Assembly (NCBI RefSeq): GCF_000768685.1
Contig: NZ_AVPK01000003.1
Coordinates: 291,890-355,889 of the forward strand
Direction of reading: 5' to 3'
From: Knoellia subterranea KCTC 19937
Lineage (GTDB): Bacteria; Actinomycetota; Actinomycetes; Actinomycetales; Dermatophilaceae
Length of the DNA: 64,000 nucleotides
Position numbers and translations under genes: made by a program
Part shown: positions 1 to 9,713 of the stretch, one piece after another
How the letters are laid out: each line of letters opens with the position of its first letter
Position numbering within the stretch: position 1 is the stretch's first letter
Notes under the pieces: model-generated
What the model was told of the DNA's origin: nothing
The model's database searches: none
What the model saw: the letters and a program-made list of their open reading frames with translations, nothing else

Positions 1-2
1 CG

Positions 3-941
3 AACGCAAGCGTCGCCCAGGACCTCGAGCCCGAATACATCACGACCTCGACCAACGGGAAGACCGCGTGGGTGACGCTCCAGGAGGCCAACGCGGTTGC
101 CACGATCGACGTGCGCACCGCCCGGGTCACGGACATCGCGCCCCTCGGACTCAAGGACCACTCGGTCGCCGGTCAGGGCCTCGACGCCTCCGACAAGGAC
201 AAGGCCATCAACATCGCGCAGTGGCCGGTCAAGGGCATGTATCAGCCCGACTCGATCGCGTCCTACGCCGTGAAGGGCCAGACCTACCTCGTCACCGCCA
301 ACGAGGGTGACGCTCGTGACTGGGACTGCTACGCCGAGGAGGAGCGCGTCAAGAGCCTGACCCTGGACCCGGCCGCGTTTCCCAATGCCGTTGCGCTGCA
401 GAAGGATTCGGCTCTCGGACGACTCACCGTCTCGACTGCGACGTCGAAGACGTCGGCCGCCGGCATCACCGAACTCCACGTCCTCGGCGGTCGGTCGATC
501 AGCGTCCGCAGCGCCGACGGCACCCTCGTCTGGGACTCCGGTGACGCGTTCGAGCAGCTCACCGCAGCGGCCGACCCGGAGCTCTTCAACGCCGACAACG
601 CCGAGAACGACTCGGCCGACACGCGAAGTGACAACAAGGGCCCCGAGCCCGAGGGTCTCGACCTCGGCAAGCTCGGCGGACGCGCCTACGCGTTCGTCGG
701 CCTGGAGCGCACGAGCGGCATTGCCGTCGTGGACGTCACCAACCCGGCCGCCGGTCGGATCGCCGGCTACGCCCACAACCGCATCGCCGACGGCGACCCG
801 GAGGCGGGCACGGCTGGCGACCTCGGTCCCGAGGGCGTGCACTTCATTGCTGGTGAGGACAGCCCCACGGGCACGCCTCTGCTCGCCGTCGGCAACGAGA
901 TCTCCGGGACGACAACTCTCTGGGAGATCTCGACCCACTGA
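3..941 (+). CDS. Choice-of-anchor I family protein, C-terminal part
   Basis: The gene is cut by the window start; about 312 residues remain, read from base 3. The sequence resembles the beta-propeller-like region of secreted choice-of-anchor I proteins, with the family-like stretches NGKTAWVTLQEANAVA near the start, TYLVTANEGDARDW, and GPEPEGL followed by a glycine-rich segment. Such proteins are usually exported and surface-attached, but neither a signal peptide nor an anchor is visible here because the N-terminus is missing; the C-terminus ends in LWEISTH without a sorting signal. It precedes the cox-type cluster by 27 bp, in the same direction, but has no evident functional link to it. Family assignment is fairly sure; the molecular role is unknown. 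Confidence 0.75.
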   Translation, partial: NASVAQDLEPEYITTSTNGKTAWVTLQEANAVATIDVRTARVTDIAPLGLKDHSVAGQGLDASDKDKAINIAQWPVKGMYQPDSIASYAVKGQTYLVTANEGDARDWDCYAEEERVKSLTLDPAAFPNAVALQKDSALGRLTVSTATSKTSAAGITELHVLGGRSISVRSADGTLVWDSGDAFEQLTAAADPELFNADNAENDSADTRSDNKGPEPEGLDLGKLGGRAYAFVGLERTSGIAVVDVTNPAAGRIAGYAHNRIADGDPEAGTAGDLGPEGVHFIAGEDSPTGTPLLAVGNEISGTTTLWEISTH

Positions 942-968
942 CGCCCGGCCGGATGGCAGAGTGACCGA

Positions 969-1553
969 ATGGCTGATGGTGGGGTGGCGGGGCTCGTTCT
1001 CGCGGCGGGGGCCGGGCGACGCATGGGTGGACCCAAGGCGCTGCTCCGGCTCTCTCCGACGGGCCCATCCCTCGTCGAGTCGACCGTGACCCACCTCCAC
1101 GACGCGGGCGTCGCCGACGTCCACGTCGTGGTGGGGTCGGCGGCGCCCAACGTGAGGGCGCGCGCGGAGCGGGTCGGCGGACTCGTCGTCGAGGCCGAGG
1201 ACTGGGACGAGGGCATGGGTGCGTCGCTCCGGCGCGGCCTCGACGTCCTCGCGACGACGGACGCGCGTGCGGCCATCCTCATGCTCGTCGACCTCCCGGA
1301 CGTGGGGCATGCCGTGCACGAGCGGATGCTCACCTGCGTTGACGGTCAGCTCGAGGGTGCCCTGGTCCGGGCGGCCTACGACGGGCGGGCCGGGCACCCC
1401 GTGCTCCTCGGCCGCGACCACTGGGCTCGGGTCCGACAGCACGCAGTCGGCGACCACGGGGCCCGGACCTATTTCGACCTGCACCCGCCCGTGCTCGTGG
1501 AGTGCGGCGACCTCGCGACCGGCCGCGACATCGACCGCCCCCACGATGTCTGA
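969..1553 (+). CDS. MocA/MobA-like nucleotidyltransferase (molybdenum cofactor cytidylyltransferase type)
   Basis: A 194-residue protein with the NTP-transferase signature LVLAAGAGRRMGGPKALL at residues 9-26, which binds the nucleotide phosphates, and the acidic metal-binding stretch LMLVDLPD near residue 100. GHP and the following region fit the MocA branch, which adds CMP to molybdopterin to give the cytosine dinucleotide cofactor used by xanthine oxidase/CO dehydrogenase-type enzymes. Its position immediately upstream of a cox-type cluster supports that role over MobA (GMP transfer). A long perfect hairpin starts 10 bp after the stop, so it may be transcribed apart from the downstream genes. 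The exact nucleotide is inferred. Confidence 0.8.
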   Translation: MADGGVAGLVLAAGAGRRMGGPKALLRLSPTGPSLVESTVTHLHDAGVADVHVVVGSAAPNVRARAERVGGLVVEAEDWDEGMGASLRRGLDVLATTDARAAILMLVDLPDVGHAVHERMLTCVDGQLEGALVRAAYDGRAGHPVLLGRDHWARVRQHAVGDHGARTYFDLHPPVLVECGDLATGRDIDRPHDV

Positions 1554-1562
1554 CTGATTCTT

Positions 1563-1641
1563 CCCCACTGATTGCCCATCGGTGCGGGGTCCGATATCGG
1601 TGCGCCGCGCGAGAAGGCGCGCCGATGGGCAATCAGTGGGG
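1563..1641. repeat. Long perfect inverted repeat, 20-bp arms
   Basis: The left arm CCCCACTGATTGCCCATCGG (1563-1582) is perfectly complementary to 1622-1641. The 39-base centre contains a second hairpin made of GGTGCGCC and GGCGCGCC. The structure lies between the MocA-like gene and the MoxR-like gene, and its right end is about 10 bases from the GTG start of the latter. It is not followed by a T run. The arm resembles elements at 14244-14349 (see that entry), so it may belong to a dispersed hairpin family and not be only a terminator. Confidence 0.8.
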
Positions 1642-1651
1642 GTGAGCTCGT

Positions 1652-2548
1652 GTGACGATGCTCGGTATGGGTCTGGACTTCAGCACAGCCGCTGACCTGC
1701 GGGAAGCCGTCGCGGCCACGGGCTACCTCGCCGACGACGAGCTCGCGACGATCGCCTGGCTTGCCACGCGGTTGCACCGCCCGCTCCTCGTCGAGGGTGA
1801 ACCCGGCACCGGCAAGACAGCGCTCGCGGAGGCCCTGGCGTCGGCCTGCGGCGTCCCACTCATCCGGCTCCAGTGCCACGAGGGCATCGACGCGAGCCAG
1901 GCGCTCTACGACTGGGATTTCCCCCGCCAGATCCTCCACCTGCGCGCCATCGAGGCGGTCGACGGCACGCGCTCGCTCGAGGACGCCGAGTCAGGGCTCT
2001 TCGACGAGCGCTTCCTCGTCGCGCGGCCGATCCTGCGTGCTCTGAGGGAAGCGCCGGCAGTCCTGCTCGTCGACGAGATCGACCGCGCGGACGACGAGTT
2101 CGAGGCCTTCCTGCTCGAGGTCCTCTCGACGTGGCAGGTGAGCATCCCCGAGTTCGGAACGGTGCGCGCGACCACGCCTCCGCTCGTTGTCCTGACCTCC
2201 AACCGCACCCGCGAGGTGCACGACGCGCTCAAGCGGCGATGCCTCTATCAGTGGCTCGAACACCCCTCTCTCGAGCGTGAATTGGCGATCGTCCGCTCCC
2301 GCGCGCCGGAGGTCTCGGAGGAGCTGGCCGGGCAGGTCGTCCGCGTCATCCAGGGCATCCGCACGGATCGCGAACTCCTCAAGCCGCCGGGTGTCGCCGA
2401 GACCCTCGACTGGGCGCGCGCACTGCACGAGCTCGGCGTCCGCGACCTCGACACGGAGTCGGCGGCGGCGTCCTTGGGGGTGGCCGTGAAGTATCGCGAG
2501 GACTTCGACCGTGTCCGCGCCGCCCTCGACCGGCTCATGGCGCGGTGA
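1652..2548 (+). CDS. MoxR-type AAA+ ATPase (CoxD-like)
   Basis: A 298-residue AAA+ ATPase: Walker A GEPGTGKTAL (about residues 48-57), Walker B LLVDEIDRAD (about 138-147), sensor/arginine region SNRTREVHDALKRRC, and a C-terminal lid. MoxR/CoxD proteins work with a VWA partner to mature the molybdenum hydroxylase, in CO dehydrogenase notably by helping build the sulfurated active site. The VWA gene follows 7 bp later, which matches the usual coxD-coxE pairing. GTG at 1652 follows a G-rich stretch that could serve as ribosome binding site; ATG at 1658 or 1667 are alternatives. Function is from family knowledge and context. Confidence 0.88.
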   Translation: MTMLGMGLDFSTAADLREAVAATGYLADDELATIAWLATRLHRPLLVEGEPGTGKTALAEALASACGVPLIRLQCHEGIDASQALYDWDFPRQILHLRAIEAVDGTRSLEDAESGLFDERFLVARPILRALREAPAVLLVDEIDRADDEFEAFLLEVLSTWQVSIPEFGTVRATTPPLVVLTSNRTREVHDALKRRCLYQWLEHPSLERELAIVRSRAPEVSEELAGQVVRVIQGIRTDRELLKPPGVAETLDWARALHELGVRDLDTESAAASLGVAVKYREDFDRVRAALDRLMAR

Positions 2549-2555
2549 CGCTGCC

Positions 2556-3662
2556 GTGAGCACCGTCCGCCCCGCCGAGGAGATCCTGCTCGGCTTCGCG
2601 CGCGCCCTGCGGGCCGCGGGGGTGGCTGTCACGGCCGATCGTGAGCGCACCTATCTGGGTGCCGTCGCGACCGTGGGGCTCGAGGACCAACCGGCCGTGT
2701 ATGCCGTGGGGCGGGCGACGCTCTGCGGCTCACCTGCCGACCTCGAGAGATACGACCTCGTGTATGCCGCGTGGTTCGGTGCCGAACGGCCGGTCGCTGC
2801 CCGTCGTGCGCCGCATCGACCGCAGGAGGTCATGGCCGATCTCGAGGCAGGGCAGGGTTCCTCGGAGAGCGATGGGTCCGAGGACGAGGTGGTGCGAGCG
2901 GCCGCGAGTGCGACGGAAGTGTTGCGGCACAGGGACATTGCGTCCCTGTCGGCGCGTGAGCGGGCTCAGTTGGCGCGCCTCTTCGCCGCGCTCCGTCCGA
3001 GGCCGCCGCGCCGCCGGACCCATCGGCTCACTCCTGCCCGCCGCGGAGTCGTGGACGGTCGGGCGACCCTGCGGGAGATGCTGCGCCGGCAGGGCGAGCC
3101 CGGTGTGATCCGTCGACGCCACCGCGCCGAGCGGCCGCGCCGCGTCGTCCTCCTGCTCGACGTCTCGGGTTCGATGAGCGCCTATGCGGACGCCCTGCTG
3201 CGCCTCGCACACGTCTGGTGCCGGGGACCGGGGCACGTCGAGGTCTTCACCCTCGGCACCCGACTCACACACCTGACCGCTGCACTCGCCCAACCCGACC
3301 CGGACCGGGCACTCGTCGCGGCCGGTCGCACGATTCCCGACTGGTCCGGTGGCACGCGCCTCGCGCACGGGATCAAGGCGTTCCTCGACCTGTGGGGTCG
3401 GCGCGGGATGGCCCGAGGTGCCGTCGTCGTCCTCGTGAGCGATGGGTGGGAGCGCGACAATCCCGAGGGCCTGGGCGAGCAGATGCGTCGCCTCCACGGG
3501 CTCGCGCATCACGTGGTCTGGGCGAACCCCCACCGAGGGCACGAGGCCTATGAACCCGTCCAGCAGGGCATCATCGCCGCCCTCCCGTACGTTGACTCCT
3601 TCGTGGCCGGGCATTCGCTGGCCGCGTTCTCCGAGCTGATGGAGGTCGTTGGCGATGCGTGA
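2556..3662 (+). CDS. VWA domain protein (CoxE-like)
   Basis: A 368-residue protein with a C-terminal von Willebrand factor A domain carrying the metal-ion-dependent adhesion site DVSGSMS (about residues 204-210), the later conserved Thr in WSGGTRLAHG, and VSDGWERDN. The N-terminal half is arginine-rich and less conserved. It is the expected partner of the preceding MoxR ATPase in maturation of the cox-type enzyme, and no catalytic role is expected. GTG at 2556 was chosen because it lies just after the stop of the upstream gene; an earlier reading frame start at 2511 would overlap that gene. Two octamers GTATGCCG fall within 70 bp of each other (2699 and 2762). Confidence 0.88.
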   Translation: MSTVRPAEEILLGFARALRAAGVAVTADRERTYLGAVATVGLEDQPAVYAVGRATLCGSPADLERYDLVYAAWFGAERPVAARRAPHRPQEVMADLEAGQGSSESDGSEDEVVRAAASATEVLRHRDIASLSARERAQLARLFAALRPRPPRRRTHRLTPARRGVVDGRATLREMLRRQGEPGVIRRRHRAERPRRVVLLLDVSGSMSAYADALLRLAHVWCRGPGHVEVFTLGTRLTHLTAALAQPDPDRALVAAGRTIPDWSGGTRLAHGIKAFLDLWGRRGMARGAVVVLVSDGWERDNPEGLGEQMRRLHGLAHHVVWANPHRGHEAYEPVQQGIIAALPYVDSFVAGHSLAAFSELMEVVGDA

Positions 3663-4770
3663 GGTCCTGCCGGAGCTGCGCCGTTGGTGGGAGGCGGGCG
3701 AGGAGATCGCGCTGGCGACCGTCATCGACACCTTCCGGTCCTCGCCGCGGCCACCGGGTGCGTCGATGCTCGTGGGTCCCGATGGCACCGCTGTCGGGTC
3801 CGTGTCGGGCGGGTGTGTCGAGGGTGCCGTCTATGAACTCGGGCAGGACGTACTCCGCTCTGCCACACCGGAACTCACGCGATACGGCGTCTCGGACGAC
3901 ACGGCATACAGCGTGGGTTTGACATGCGGCGGACAACTCGACGTCTTCGTCGAGAAGGTGAGTCAGGAGACCTTCCCGGACCTCGGATCCGTCGCCGACG
4001 ACATCGACGAAGGGCGTGCGGTCGCGATCGCAACCGTTGTCGCACACCCGGATTCGTCGTGGGTGGGGCGCCGGCTCGTCGTGCGACCTGACACCGCGAT
4101 CGGCAGTCTGGGCAGCGAGCGCGCCGACCAGGCCGTGACGGACGACGCGCGGGGACTGCTCGCGCAGGGACTCACGGAGACGCTGACCTACGGTCCGGAC
4201 GGGGAGCGGCGCGGGGAGGGCATGCGGGTCTTCGTCAGCTCGCACGCGCCCAAGCCGCGCATGATCGTCTTCGGCGCCATCGACTTCGCGGCTGCGGTTG
4301 CCGAGGTGGGGCACTTCCTCGGGTATGCCGTGACCGTGTGCGACGCGCGGCCGGTCTTCGCGACGCCGGCTCGGCTCCCGGCGGCGGACGAGGTCGTGGT
4401 CACCTGGCCGCACACCTATCTCCGCGACGAGGTCGAGGCCGGACGCATCGACGGGCGGACCGTGCTGTGCGTGCTCACCCACGACCCGAAGTTCGACGTG
4501 CCGTTGTTGGAGGTGGCGCTGCGGGTGCCCGAGGTGGCCTATGTCGGGGCCATGGGGTCGCGGCGCACTCACGACGACCGGATGGCCCGGCTGCGCGAAG
4601 CGGGGCTGACCGACGCCGAACTCGCCCGGTTGTCGTCACCGATCGGCCTCGATCTCGGTGCCCGCACACCGCAGGAGACGGCCGTGTCCATCGCCGCCGA
4701 GATCATCGCGCTGCGCTGGGGCGGACGCGGCGATCGCCTCGTCGACCGGGACGGTCCCATCCACGGGTGA
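3655..4770 (+). CDS. XdhC/CoxI family molybdenum hydroxylase maturation protein
   Basis: A 371-residue protein beginning eight bases inside the VWA gene. The N-terminal XdhC domain shows the signature SGGCVEGAVYE (about residues 48-58) with the conserved cysteine; the C-terminal Rossmann-like domain shows MIVFGAIDFA, VCDARPVFATPARLP, VTWPHTYL and YVGAMGSRRTHDDR. XdhC proteins bind the molybdenum cofactor and help its terminal sulfuration and insertion into xanthine dehydrogenase-type apoenzymes. Position between coxE and coxS supports the role. A gap of 102 bp with a good ribosome binding site (GGAGAG) separates it from the structural genes. Confidence 0.88.
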   Translation: MREVLPELRRWWEAGEEIALATVIDTFRSSPRPPGASMLVGPDGTAVGSVSGGCVEGAVYELGQDVLRSATPELTRYGVSDDTAYSVGLTCGGQLDVFVEKVSQETFPDLGSVADDIDEGRAVAIATVVAHPDSSWVGRRLVVRPDTAIGSLGSERADQAVTDDARGLLAQGLTETLTYGPDGERRGEGMRVFVSSHAPKPRMIVFGAIDFAAAVAEVGHFLGYAVTVCDARPVFATPARLPAADEVVVTWPHTYLRDEVEAGRIDGRTVLCVLTHDPKFDVPLLEVALRVPEVAYVGAMGSRRTHDDRMARLREAGLTDAELARLSSPIGLDLGARTPQETAVSIAAEIIALRWGGRGDRLVDRDGPIHG

Positions 4771-4872
4771 CGCGCCTGTGCGGCCTGTGAATATCGGCAA
4801 AGCCTTGTCGGCATCGGCTGGTTCGTGAAAGATCAGGTGCATCCGCATCCGCCACGGCGAGGAGAGTCAACG

Positions 4873-5391
4873 ATGACTCGGATCACGGTCACTGTCGACG
4901 GCACGTCCTACAGCGACGAGGTGGAGCCACGCATGCTCCTCGTCCACTACCTGCGAGAGGTGGTGGGCAAGACCGGGACCGTGATCGGCTGCGACACGAG
5001 CAACTGCGGTGCGTGCACCGTCCATCTCGACGGTCGCAGCGTCAAGTCGTGCAACGTCCTCGCCGTGCAGGCGGACGGACACGAGGTGACGACGATCGAG
5101 GGGCTCGCCGTCGACGGCGAGCTGCATCCGATGCAGAAGGCGTTCCACGAGTGCCACGCCCTCCAGTGCGGCTACTGCACGCCCGGCATGATCATGCAGG
5201 CGATCGACGTCCTCAACGAGAATCCGAACCCGTCCGAGGAGGAGATCCGGGTCGGGCTCGAGGGCAACCTCTGCCGGTGCACGGGCTACCACAACATCGT
5301 CCGCGCCGTGCAGATGGCGGCGGGTCAGGAGCCACCCGGTGATGCCGGTGCTGGCGCCACGGCGGATGCCACGGCGGGAGCGGCGTCATGA
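4873..5391 (+). CDS. coxS: Molybdenum hydroxylase [2Fe-2S] small subunit (CoxS-like)
   Basis: A 172-residue electron-transfer subunit with two [2Fe-2S] clusters. The plant-type cluster ligands are C40, C45, C48 and C60 (CDTSNCGAC then C); the second, helical domain supplies C99 and C102 (CGYC) plus C134 and C136 (CRC). The start at 4873 follows GGAGAG at 4861 with correct spacing; an upstream in-frame start at 4825 lacks one. The tail after residue 155 is alanine/glycine-rich and probably unstructured. The stop overlaps the start of coxL by four bases, implying translational coupling. The symbol follows the cox nomenclature; the substrate is not proven. Confidence 0.9.
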   Translation: MTRITVTVDGTSYSDEVEPRMLLVHYLREVVGKTGTVIGCDTSNCGACTVHLDGRSVKSCNVLAVQADGHEVTTIEGLAVDGELHPMQKAFHECHALQCGYCTPGMIMQAIDVLNENPNPSEEEIRVGLEGNLCRCTGYHNIVRAVQMAAGQEPPGDAGAGATADATAGAAS

Positions 5392-7877
5392 CCACCGTCG
5401 ACGACCGTCCTGCCGAGCAGACCGCCGAGATCGGACGCGACCGGCGCCGCAAGGAGGACCAGCGCCTCATCACGGGTCGGACCAAGTGGACCGACAACAT
5501 CACCCTCAACGGGATGCTCCATCTCGCGATGGTCCGCAGCCCGCTCGCCCACGCCAAGATCGCGGGCATCAACACCGACGAGGCGCGGTCGGCGTCGGGC
5601 GTGATCGCCGTCTTCACTGGCGCCGACATCGCCGACATCCAGGGCGTCAACATCACCGCCTGGCCGCTCTCGGCAGAGCAGAAGACCCCCGACCACCTCC
5701 CCATGCCGCTCGAACGGGTTGCCCATGCCGGAGAGATCGTGGCCGTCGTCGCGGCCCGGTCCGCGGCCGAGGCGCGCGACGCCGCCGAACTCGTCGACGT
5801 CGAGTGGGAGGAGCTGCCCGCGGTCCTCGACCTCAAGGAGGCAGCGACCGACGCGGTGCTCGCGCACCCCGGGCTGGGCACGAACAAGTCGGCGTTCTGG
5901 CAACTCGACTCCCTCGAGGGCGGCACCGGCGGTGACGTCGACGAGGCCATCTCGGCGGCGCGGGCCGACGGCATCGTGATCGAGCGGGAGTACAGGCAGC
6001 AGCGACTCATCCCCGCCTTCATGGAGCCGCGGTCGACGGTGGTCGACCCGACCGGCGAACAGGTGACGATGTGGTCCGCGACCCAGATCCCGCACGTCCT
6101 GCGGTTCTGCATCGCGGCCACGACCGGCCTCCCGGAGTCGAAGATCCGGGTCATCGCACCCGACGTCGGCGGAGGTTTCGGCGGCAAGCTCCAGTCGACG
6201 CCGGAGGAGTTCATCACCCTGGCCGTGGCCCGCAAGCTCGGTCGTCCGTGCAAATACACCGAGACGCGCTCCGAGACGATGGTGTCCGGCCACCACGGTC
6301 GTGACCAGTGGCAGCGGCTCACTCTCGCGGCACAGAAGGACGGCACGGTCACCGGGCTCAAGGTCGAACTCATGGCCGACCTCGGCGCCTATGCCGCACT
6401 GGTGGGTGGTGGCGTGCCGGTGCTCGGGGCGTGGATGTTCAACTCGATCTACAAGTTCCCCGCCTACCGGTTCAACACGACGAACTACTACACGAACAAG
6501 ACGTGGGTCGACGCCTATCGCGGCGCCGGTCGCCCGGAGGCGACCTATGCCATCGAGCGACTCATGGACGAGCTCGCGGTCGAGGTCGGCGTCGACCCGC
6601 TCGAGATCCGCGAGAAGAACTGGATCAAGCACGAGGAGTTCCCGTTCACGACCGTCGCGGGCATGACCTACGACTCCGGGAACTACGAGGCGGCGACGGC
6701 GCGGGCGCGTGAACTCTTCGGCTACGACGAGCTGCGCGCCGAGCAACAGCAACGCCGCGAGTCCGGTGACCCGGTGCAGCTCGGCATCGGCGTCTCGACC
6801 TTCACCGAGATGTGCGGCCTCGCACCCTCCCGCATCCTCGGTGCACTCAACTACGGCGCGGGCGGATGGGAGTCCGCCTCGATCCGGATGCTCGCCACCG
6901 GAACCGTCGAGGTCATCACCGGAGCCTCGGCCCACGGGCAGGGCCACGAGACGGCGTGGAGCCAGATCGTCGCCGACCGGCTCGGCGTCCCGTTCGAGAA
7001 CGTCGAGGTCCTCCACGGCGACACGCAGATCGCACCCAAGGGCATGGACAGCTACGGGTCGCGATCCCTCGTCGTCGGTGGCGAAGCGCTGGTTCGGGCC
7101 GCGGACAAGGTGATCGAGAAGGCGCGGCCGATCGCGGCCCACCTCCTCGAGGCCAACGTGGACGACCTCGACTTCGCCGCGGGCCAGTTCACCGTCAAGG
7201 GCACGGACACCAGGATCGGGCTCACCGACGTGGCCCTGGCGACCTTCGCCGCGCACAACCTGCCCGACGACGTCGAACCGTCGCTCGACGCGGACGCCAC
7301 GTACGACCCGGTGAACTTCTCCTTCCCGCACGGCACCCACCTGTGCGCCATGGAGGTCGACACCGAGACCGGCGCGACGAAGATGCGCAAGTACGTCTGC
7401 GTCGACGACATCGGTGTCATCGTCAACCCACTCATCGTCGAGGGCCAGGTCCACGGCGGACTCGTCCAGGGCATCGCGCAGGCGTTGTGGGAGGGCGCGG
7501 AGTACGACGAGCAGGGCACCTTGGTCACCGGCTCGTTCGTCGACTACACCCTCCCGACGGCGGCCGACACGATCAGCTTCGTCACCGACCACACGACGTC
7601 GCCCTCGACCTACAACTCCTTGGGGACCAAGGGTGTCGGCGAGGCCGGCACGATCGCCTCGACACCAGCGGTCGTCAACGCGATCGTCGACGCGCTGCGG
7701 CCCATGGGCATCAACGACATCGCGATGCCCTGCACCCCGGAGCGGGTCTGGACCGCGATCCAGACGGCTGGAGCAACCCAGGACGCGGACATGCCATCCG
7801 ACGCCCAGCCCCACTTCGATGCCGACGCGCCCAACCAGGATGATCCCGGCTCGACGACGGAAGGAGCCGGCCAGTGA
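5388..7877 (+). CDS. Molybdenum hydroxylase large subunit, form II CO dehydrogenase-like (CoxL type)
   Basis: An 829-residue catalytic subunit that binds the molybdopterin cofactor. Visible landmarks are [13 protein letters not shown] near the N-terminus, the cofactor-binding stretch DVGGGFGGK (about 257-265), AYRGAGR (about 375-381) and GVGEAG with the catalytic base Glu near residue 750. Form I CO dehydrogenases carry AYxCSFR at the active-site loop; AYRGAGR defines form II, for which CO oxidation is doubtful and other substrates are likely. No cysteine is present in the loop to bind copper. The C-terminal 40 residues are acidic and alanine-rich. Four-base overlaps join it to both coxS and coxM. 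Calling it CO dehydrogenase would go beyond the evidence. Confidence 0.9.
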   Translation: MTTVDDRPAEQTAEIGRDRRRKEDQRLITGRTKWTDNITLNGMLHLAMVRSPLAHAKIAGINTDEARSASGVIAVFTGADIADIQGVNITAWPLSAEQKTPDHLPMPLERVAHAGEIVAVVAARSAAEARDAAELVDVEWEELPAVLDLKEAATDAVLAHPGLGTNKSAFWQLDSLEGGTGGDVDEAISAARADGIVIEREYRQQRLIPAFMEPRSTVVDPTGEQVTMWSATQIPHVLRFCIAATTGLPESKIRVIAPDVGGGFGGKLQSTPEEFITLAVARKLGRPCKYTETRSETMVSGHHGRDQWQRLTLAAQKDGTVTGLKVELMADLGAYAALVGGGVPVLGAWMFNSIYKFPAYRFNTTNYYTNKTWVDAYRGAGRPEATYAIERLMDELAVEVGVDPLEIREKNWIKHEEFPFTTVAGMTYDSGNYEAATARARELFGYDELRAEQQQRRESGDPVQLGIGVSTFTEMCGLAPSRILGALNYGAGGWESASIRMLATGTVEVITGASAHGQGHETAWSQIVADRLGVPFENVEVLHGDTQIAPKGMDSYGSRSLVVGGEALVRAADKVIEKARPIAAHLLEANVDDLDFAAGQFTVKGTDTRIGLTDVALATFAAHNLPDDVEPSLDADATYDPVNFSFPHGTHLCAMEVDTETGATKMRKYVCVDDIGVIVNPLIVEGQVHGGLVQGIAQALWEGAEYDEQGTLVTGSFVDYTLPTAADTISFVTDHTTSPSTYNSLGTKGVGEAGTIASTPAVVNAIVDALRPMGINDIAMPCTPERVWTAIQTAGATQDADMPSDAQPHFDADAPNQDDPGSTTEGAGQ

Positions 7878-8728
7878 TCCCCGCATCGTTCGATTACGTC
7901 GCGCCCACCTCGGTGGCCGAGGCTCTCGCAGCCCTGGCCGAGGCCGGTGACGACGCCAAGGTGCTCGCCGGTGGCCAGAGCCTGTTGCCGATCCTGCGCA
8001 TGCGCCTCAATGCGCCCGAGAAGGTCATCGACCTCGGCCGCATCGAGGAGTTGCGTGGCGTTCGCGAGGACGGCGAGCACATCGTCATCGGCGCCATGAC
8101 GACCTATGCCGACCTCCTCGACAGCGACCTCGTCCGCGAGCACGCCGCCGTCCTGCATGCCGCAGTGAAGGAGGTCGCCGACCCGCAGATCCGGCACCGC
8201 GGCACGGTGGGTGGCGCGCTCGTCCACGCCGATCCCGCCGGCGATGTCGGTGCCCCGGCGCTCGCGCTCGATACTGAGTTCGTCATCGCAGGCAGCGGGG
8301 GAGAGCGGTCCGTCCCCGCCGGCGAGTTCTTCCACGACCTTTTCGAGACGGCCGTCGGCGAGGGCGAACTCCTCACCTCGATCCGTGTCCCGAAGCACAC
8401 TGGCTGGGGTGGTCACTACGAGAAGTTCGTGCGCGTCGCCCACCAGTGGTCGATCGTCGCGGTCGCTGCCGCCGTCCGTGTCGAGGGCGGGACGATCGCC
8501 GAGGCCGCCATCGGACTCACCAACATGGGCTCGACGCCGCTGCGTGCATTGGCAGTCGAAGCCGCGCTCGTCGGTGCCGAGGCCACAGACGAAGCCATCC
8601 GCACGGCCTGCGCCGCAGCCGCCGAGGGCACCAACCCACCCTCCGACCTCAACGGCAGCGCCGACTATCGCCGCGCGCTCGCGCCCGTTCTGACCCGTCG
8701 CGCCGTCCTCGCGGCCGCGGGAGGCTGA
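7874..8728 (+). CDS. coxM: Molybdenum hydroxylase FAD-binding medium subunit (CoxM-like)
   Basis: A 284-residue flavoprotein subunit. FAD-binding motifs are AGGQSLLP (about residues 32-39) and a second one around IRHRGTVGGALVHADPAGD (about 99-117), followed by the family C-terminal domain (CO_deh_flav_C). It passes electrons from the iron-sulfur subunit to the final acceptor. The gene order S-L-M found here is one of the common arrangements of form II clusters. It starts inside the coxL stop (ATGA-type overlap). Length is normal for the family. Confidence 0.9.
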   Translation: MIPASFDYVAPTSVAEALAALAEAGDDAKVLAGGQSLLPILRMRLNAPEKVIDLGRIEELRGVREDGEHIVIGAMTTYADLLDSDLVREHAAVLHAAVKEVADPQIRHRGTVGGALVHADPAGDVGAPALALDTEFVIAGSGGERSVPAGEFFHDLFETAVGEGELLTSIRVPKHTGWGGHYEKFVRVAHQWSIVAVAAAVRVEGGTIAEAAIGLTNMGSTPLRALAVEAALVGAEATDEAIRTACAAAAEGTNPPSDLNGSADYRRALAPVLTRRAVLAAAGG

Positions 8729-8735
8729 GGCCGTC

Positions 8736-9449
8736 GTGGAGCTGACGCACCAGTTCACCGTGCCCGCTGGCGTCGACGAGGTGTGGGAGACGCTGCTCGA
8801 CCTGGAACGCGTCGGTGGCTGCTTCCCCGGCGCCACCGTGACCGAGGTGACCGACGACGGCTTCTCCGGAACCGTCAAGGTCAAGCTCGGTCCGATTGCT
8901 CTCGTGTATGCCGGTTCGGGCAGCTTCCTGGAGCGCGACGCCGCAGCCCACCGCGCGGTCATCGACGCGCGCGGCAAGGACAAGCGGGGCAACGGCACGG
9001 CCGGCGCCAAGGTCACGATGCAGCTGACGCCCGATGGTGACGCGACGCAGGTCGACGTCGTCACCGATCTCGCGATCACCGGCAAGCCCGCCCAGTTCGG
9101 TCGGGGCGTCATGCAGGACGTCTCCGACAAGTTGTTGCGGCAGTTCGTCGACTGCATCGAGAGCCAGTTCGCTGCGCCGGCAGTGGCCGAGGACGCGTCG
9201 CCCGCAAGCCCTGACGCTTCCGAGAGCCCAGCGACGGAGCACCCGAGTGCCGCCCCAGCAACGGCGGCCGCAGCAGCCCCGAGTTCACCCGCGAGGGCCG
9301 CGAGCAGTCGACCGGCACCTCCGCCGGTCGACGATGCGATCGACCTGGGAGCGGTGGCCCTTCCGTCGGCGGTCCGGCAATGGGGTCCGTATGCCGCGGC
9401 GGCCGTTGTCGGTGTCGTCCTCGGCTACGCGGCCGGTCGCCGACGCTGA
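8736..9449 (+). CDS. CoxG-like SRPBCC protein with C-terminal membrane anchor
   Basis: A 237-residue protein. Residues 1-145 form a CoxG/SRPBCC fold (FTVPAGVDEVWETLLDLERVGGCFPG at the start). A low-complexity Ala/Pro/Ser linker of about 60 residues follows, then a hydrophobic segment AAAAVVGVVLGYAAG near the C-terminus, ending RRR. CoxG is thought to tether CO dehydrogenase to the cytoplasmic membrane, and the visible tail anchor agrees. GTG start at 8736, seven bases after the coxM stop. It closes the cluster; the next gene is on the other strand. Confidence 0.85.
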   Translation: MELTHQFTVPAGVDEVWETLLDLERVGGCFPGATVTEVTDDGFSGTVKVKLGPIALVYAGSGSFLERDAAAHRAVIDARGKDKRGNGTAGAKVTMQLTPDGDATQVDVVTDLAITGKPAQFGRGVMQDVSDKLLRQFVDCIESQFAAPAVAEDASPASPDASESPATEHPSAAPATAAAAAPSSPARAASSRPAPPPVDDAIDLGAVALPSAVRQWGPYAAAAVVGVVLGYAAGRRR

Positions 9450-9487
9450 ATCACTGCCGTTGAGCCGATGCCGCTGAGCTGGACGGG

Positions 9488-9685
9488 TCAGGCCGCTCGG
9501 CCGTAGGCGTCCATGTCGTGCTCGCTGCGCCGGTGGTCGGCGTCGTGGTCGACGTGGTGCCGCCAGTCGTCGCCCCAGGGGGCGGTGCCGTGCCGGCGGT
9601 TGCTGCGCTCGAGCGCCCAGACGAACAGGGCCGCGAGGACGAGGGCGGGGAGGACGGGGGCGATGGTGGTGATGAAGGAGGTCAT
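9488..9685 (-). CDS. Small single-pass membrane protein, unknown function
   Basis: A 65-residue protein starting MTSFITTIAPVLPALVL. One N-terminal hydrophobic helix (about residues 5-25) is followed by a basic and then His/Asp-rich hydrophilic tail (DDWRHHVDHDADHRRSEHD). I do not recognise the family. The reverse-strand frame is open much further upstream, but codon use and the adjacent divergent regulator support only this short start, at an ATG preceded by a weak purine stretch. The His/Asp tail might bind metal, but that is only a guess. Confidence 0.5.
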   Translation of the reverse strand: MTSFITTIAPVLPALVLAALFVWALERSNRRHGTAPWGDDWRHHVDHDADHRRSEHDMDAYGRAA

Positions 9686-9713
9686 GGCACGAGTTTGTCG
9701 CCCCACTACATCC

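Noticed and set aside
5325..7886. Minus-strand frame of about 850 codons
   Set aside because: Antisense to coxL, which has unmistakable molybdenum hydroxylase motifs; Asp/Val/Arg-biased shadow.
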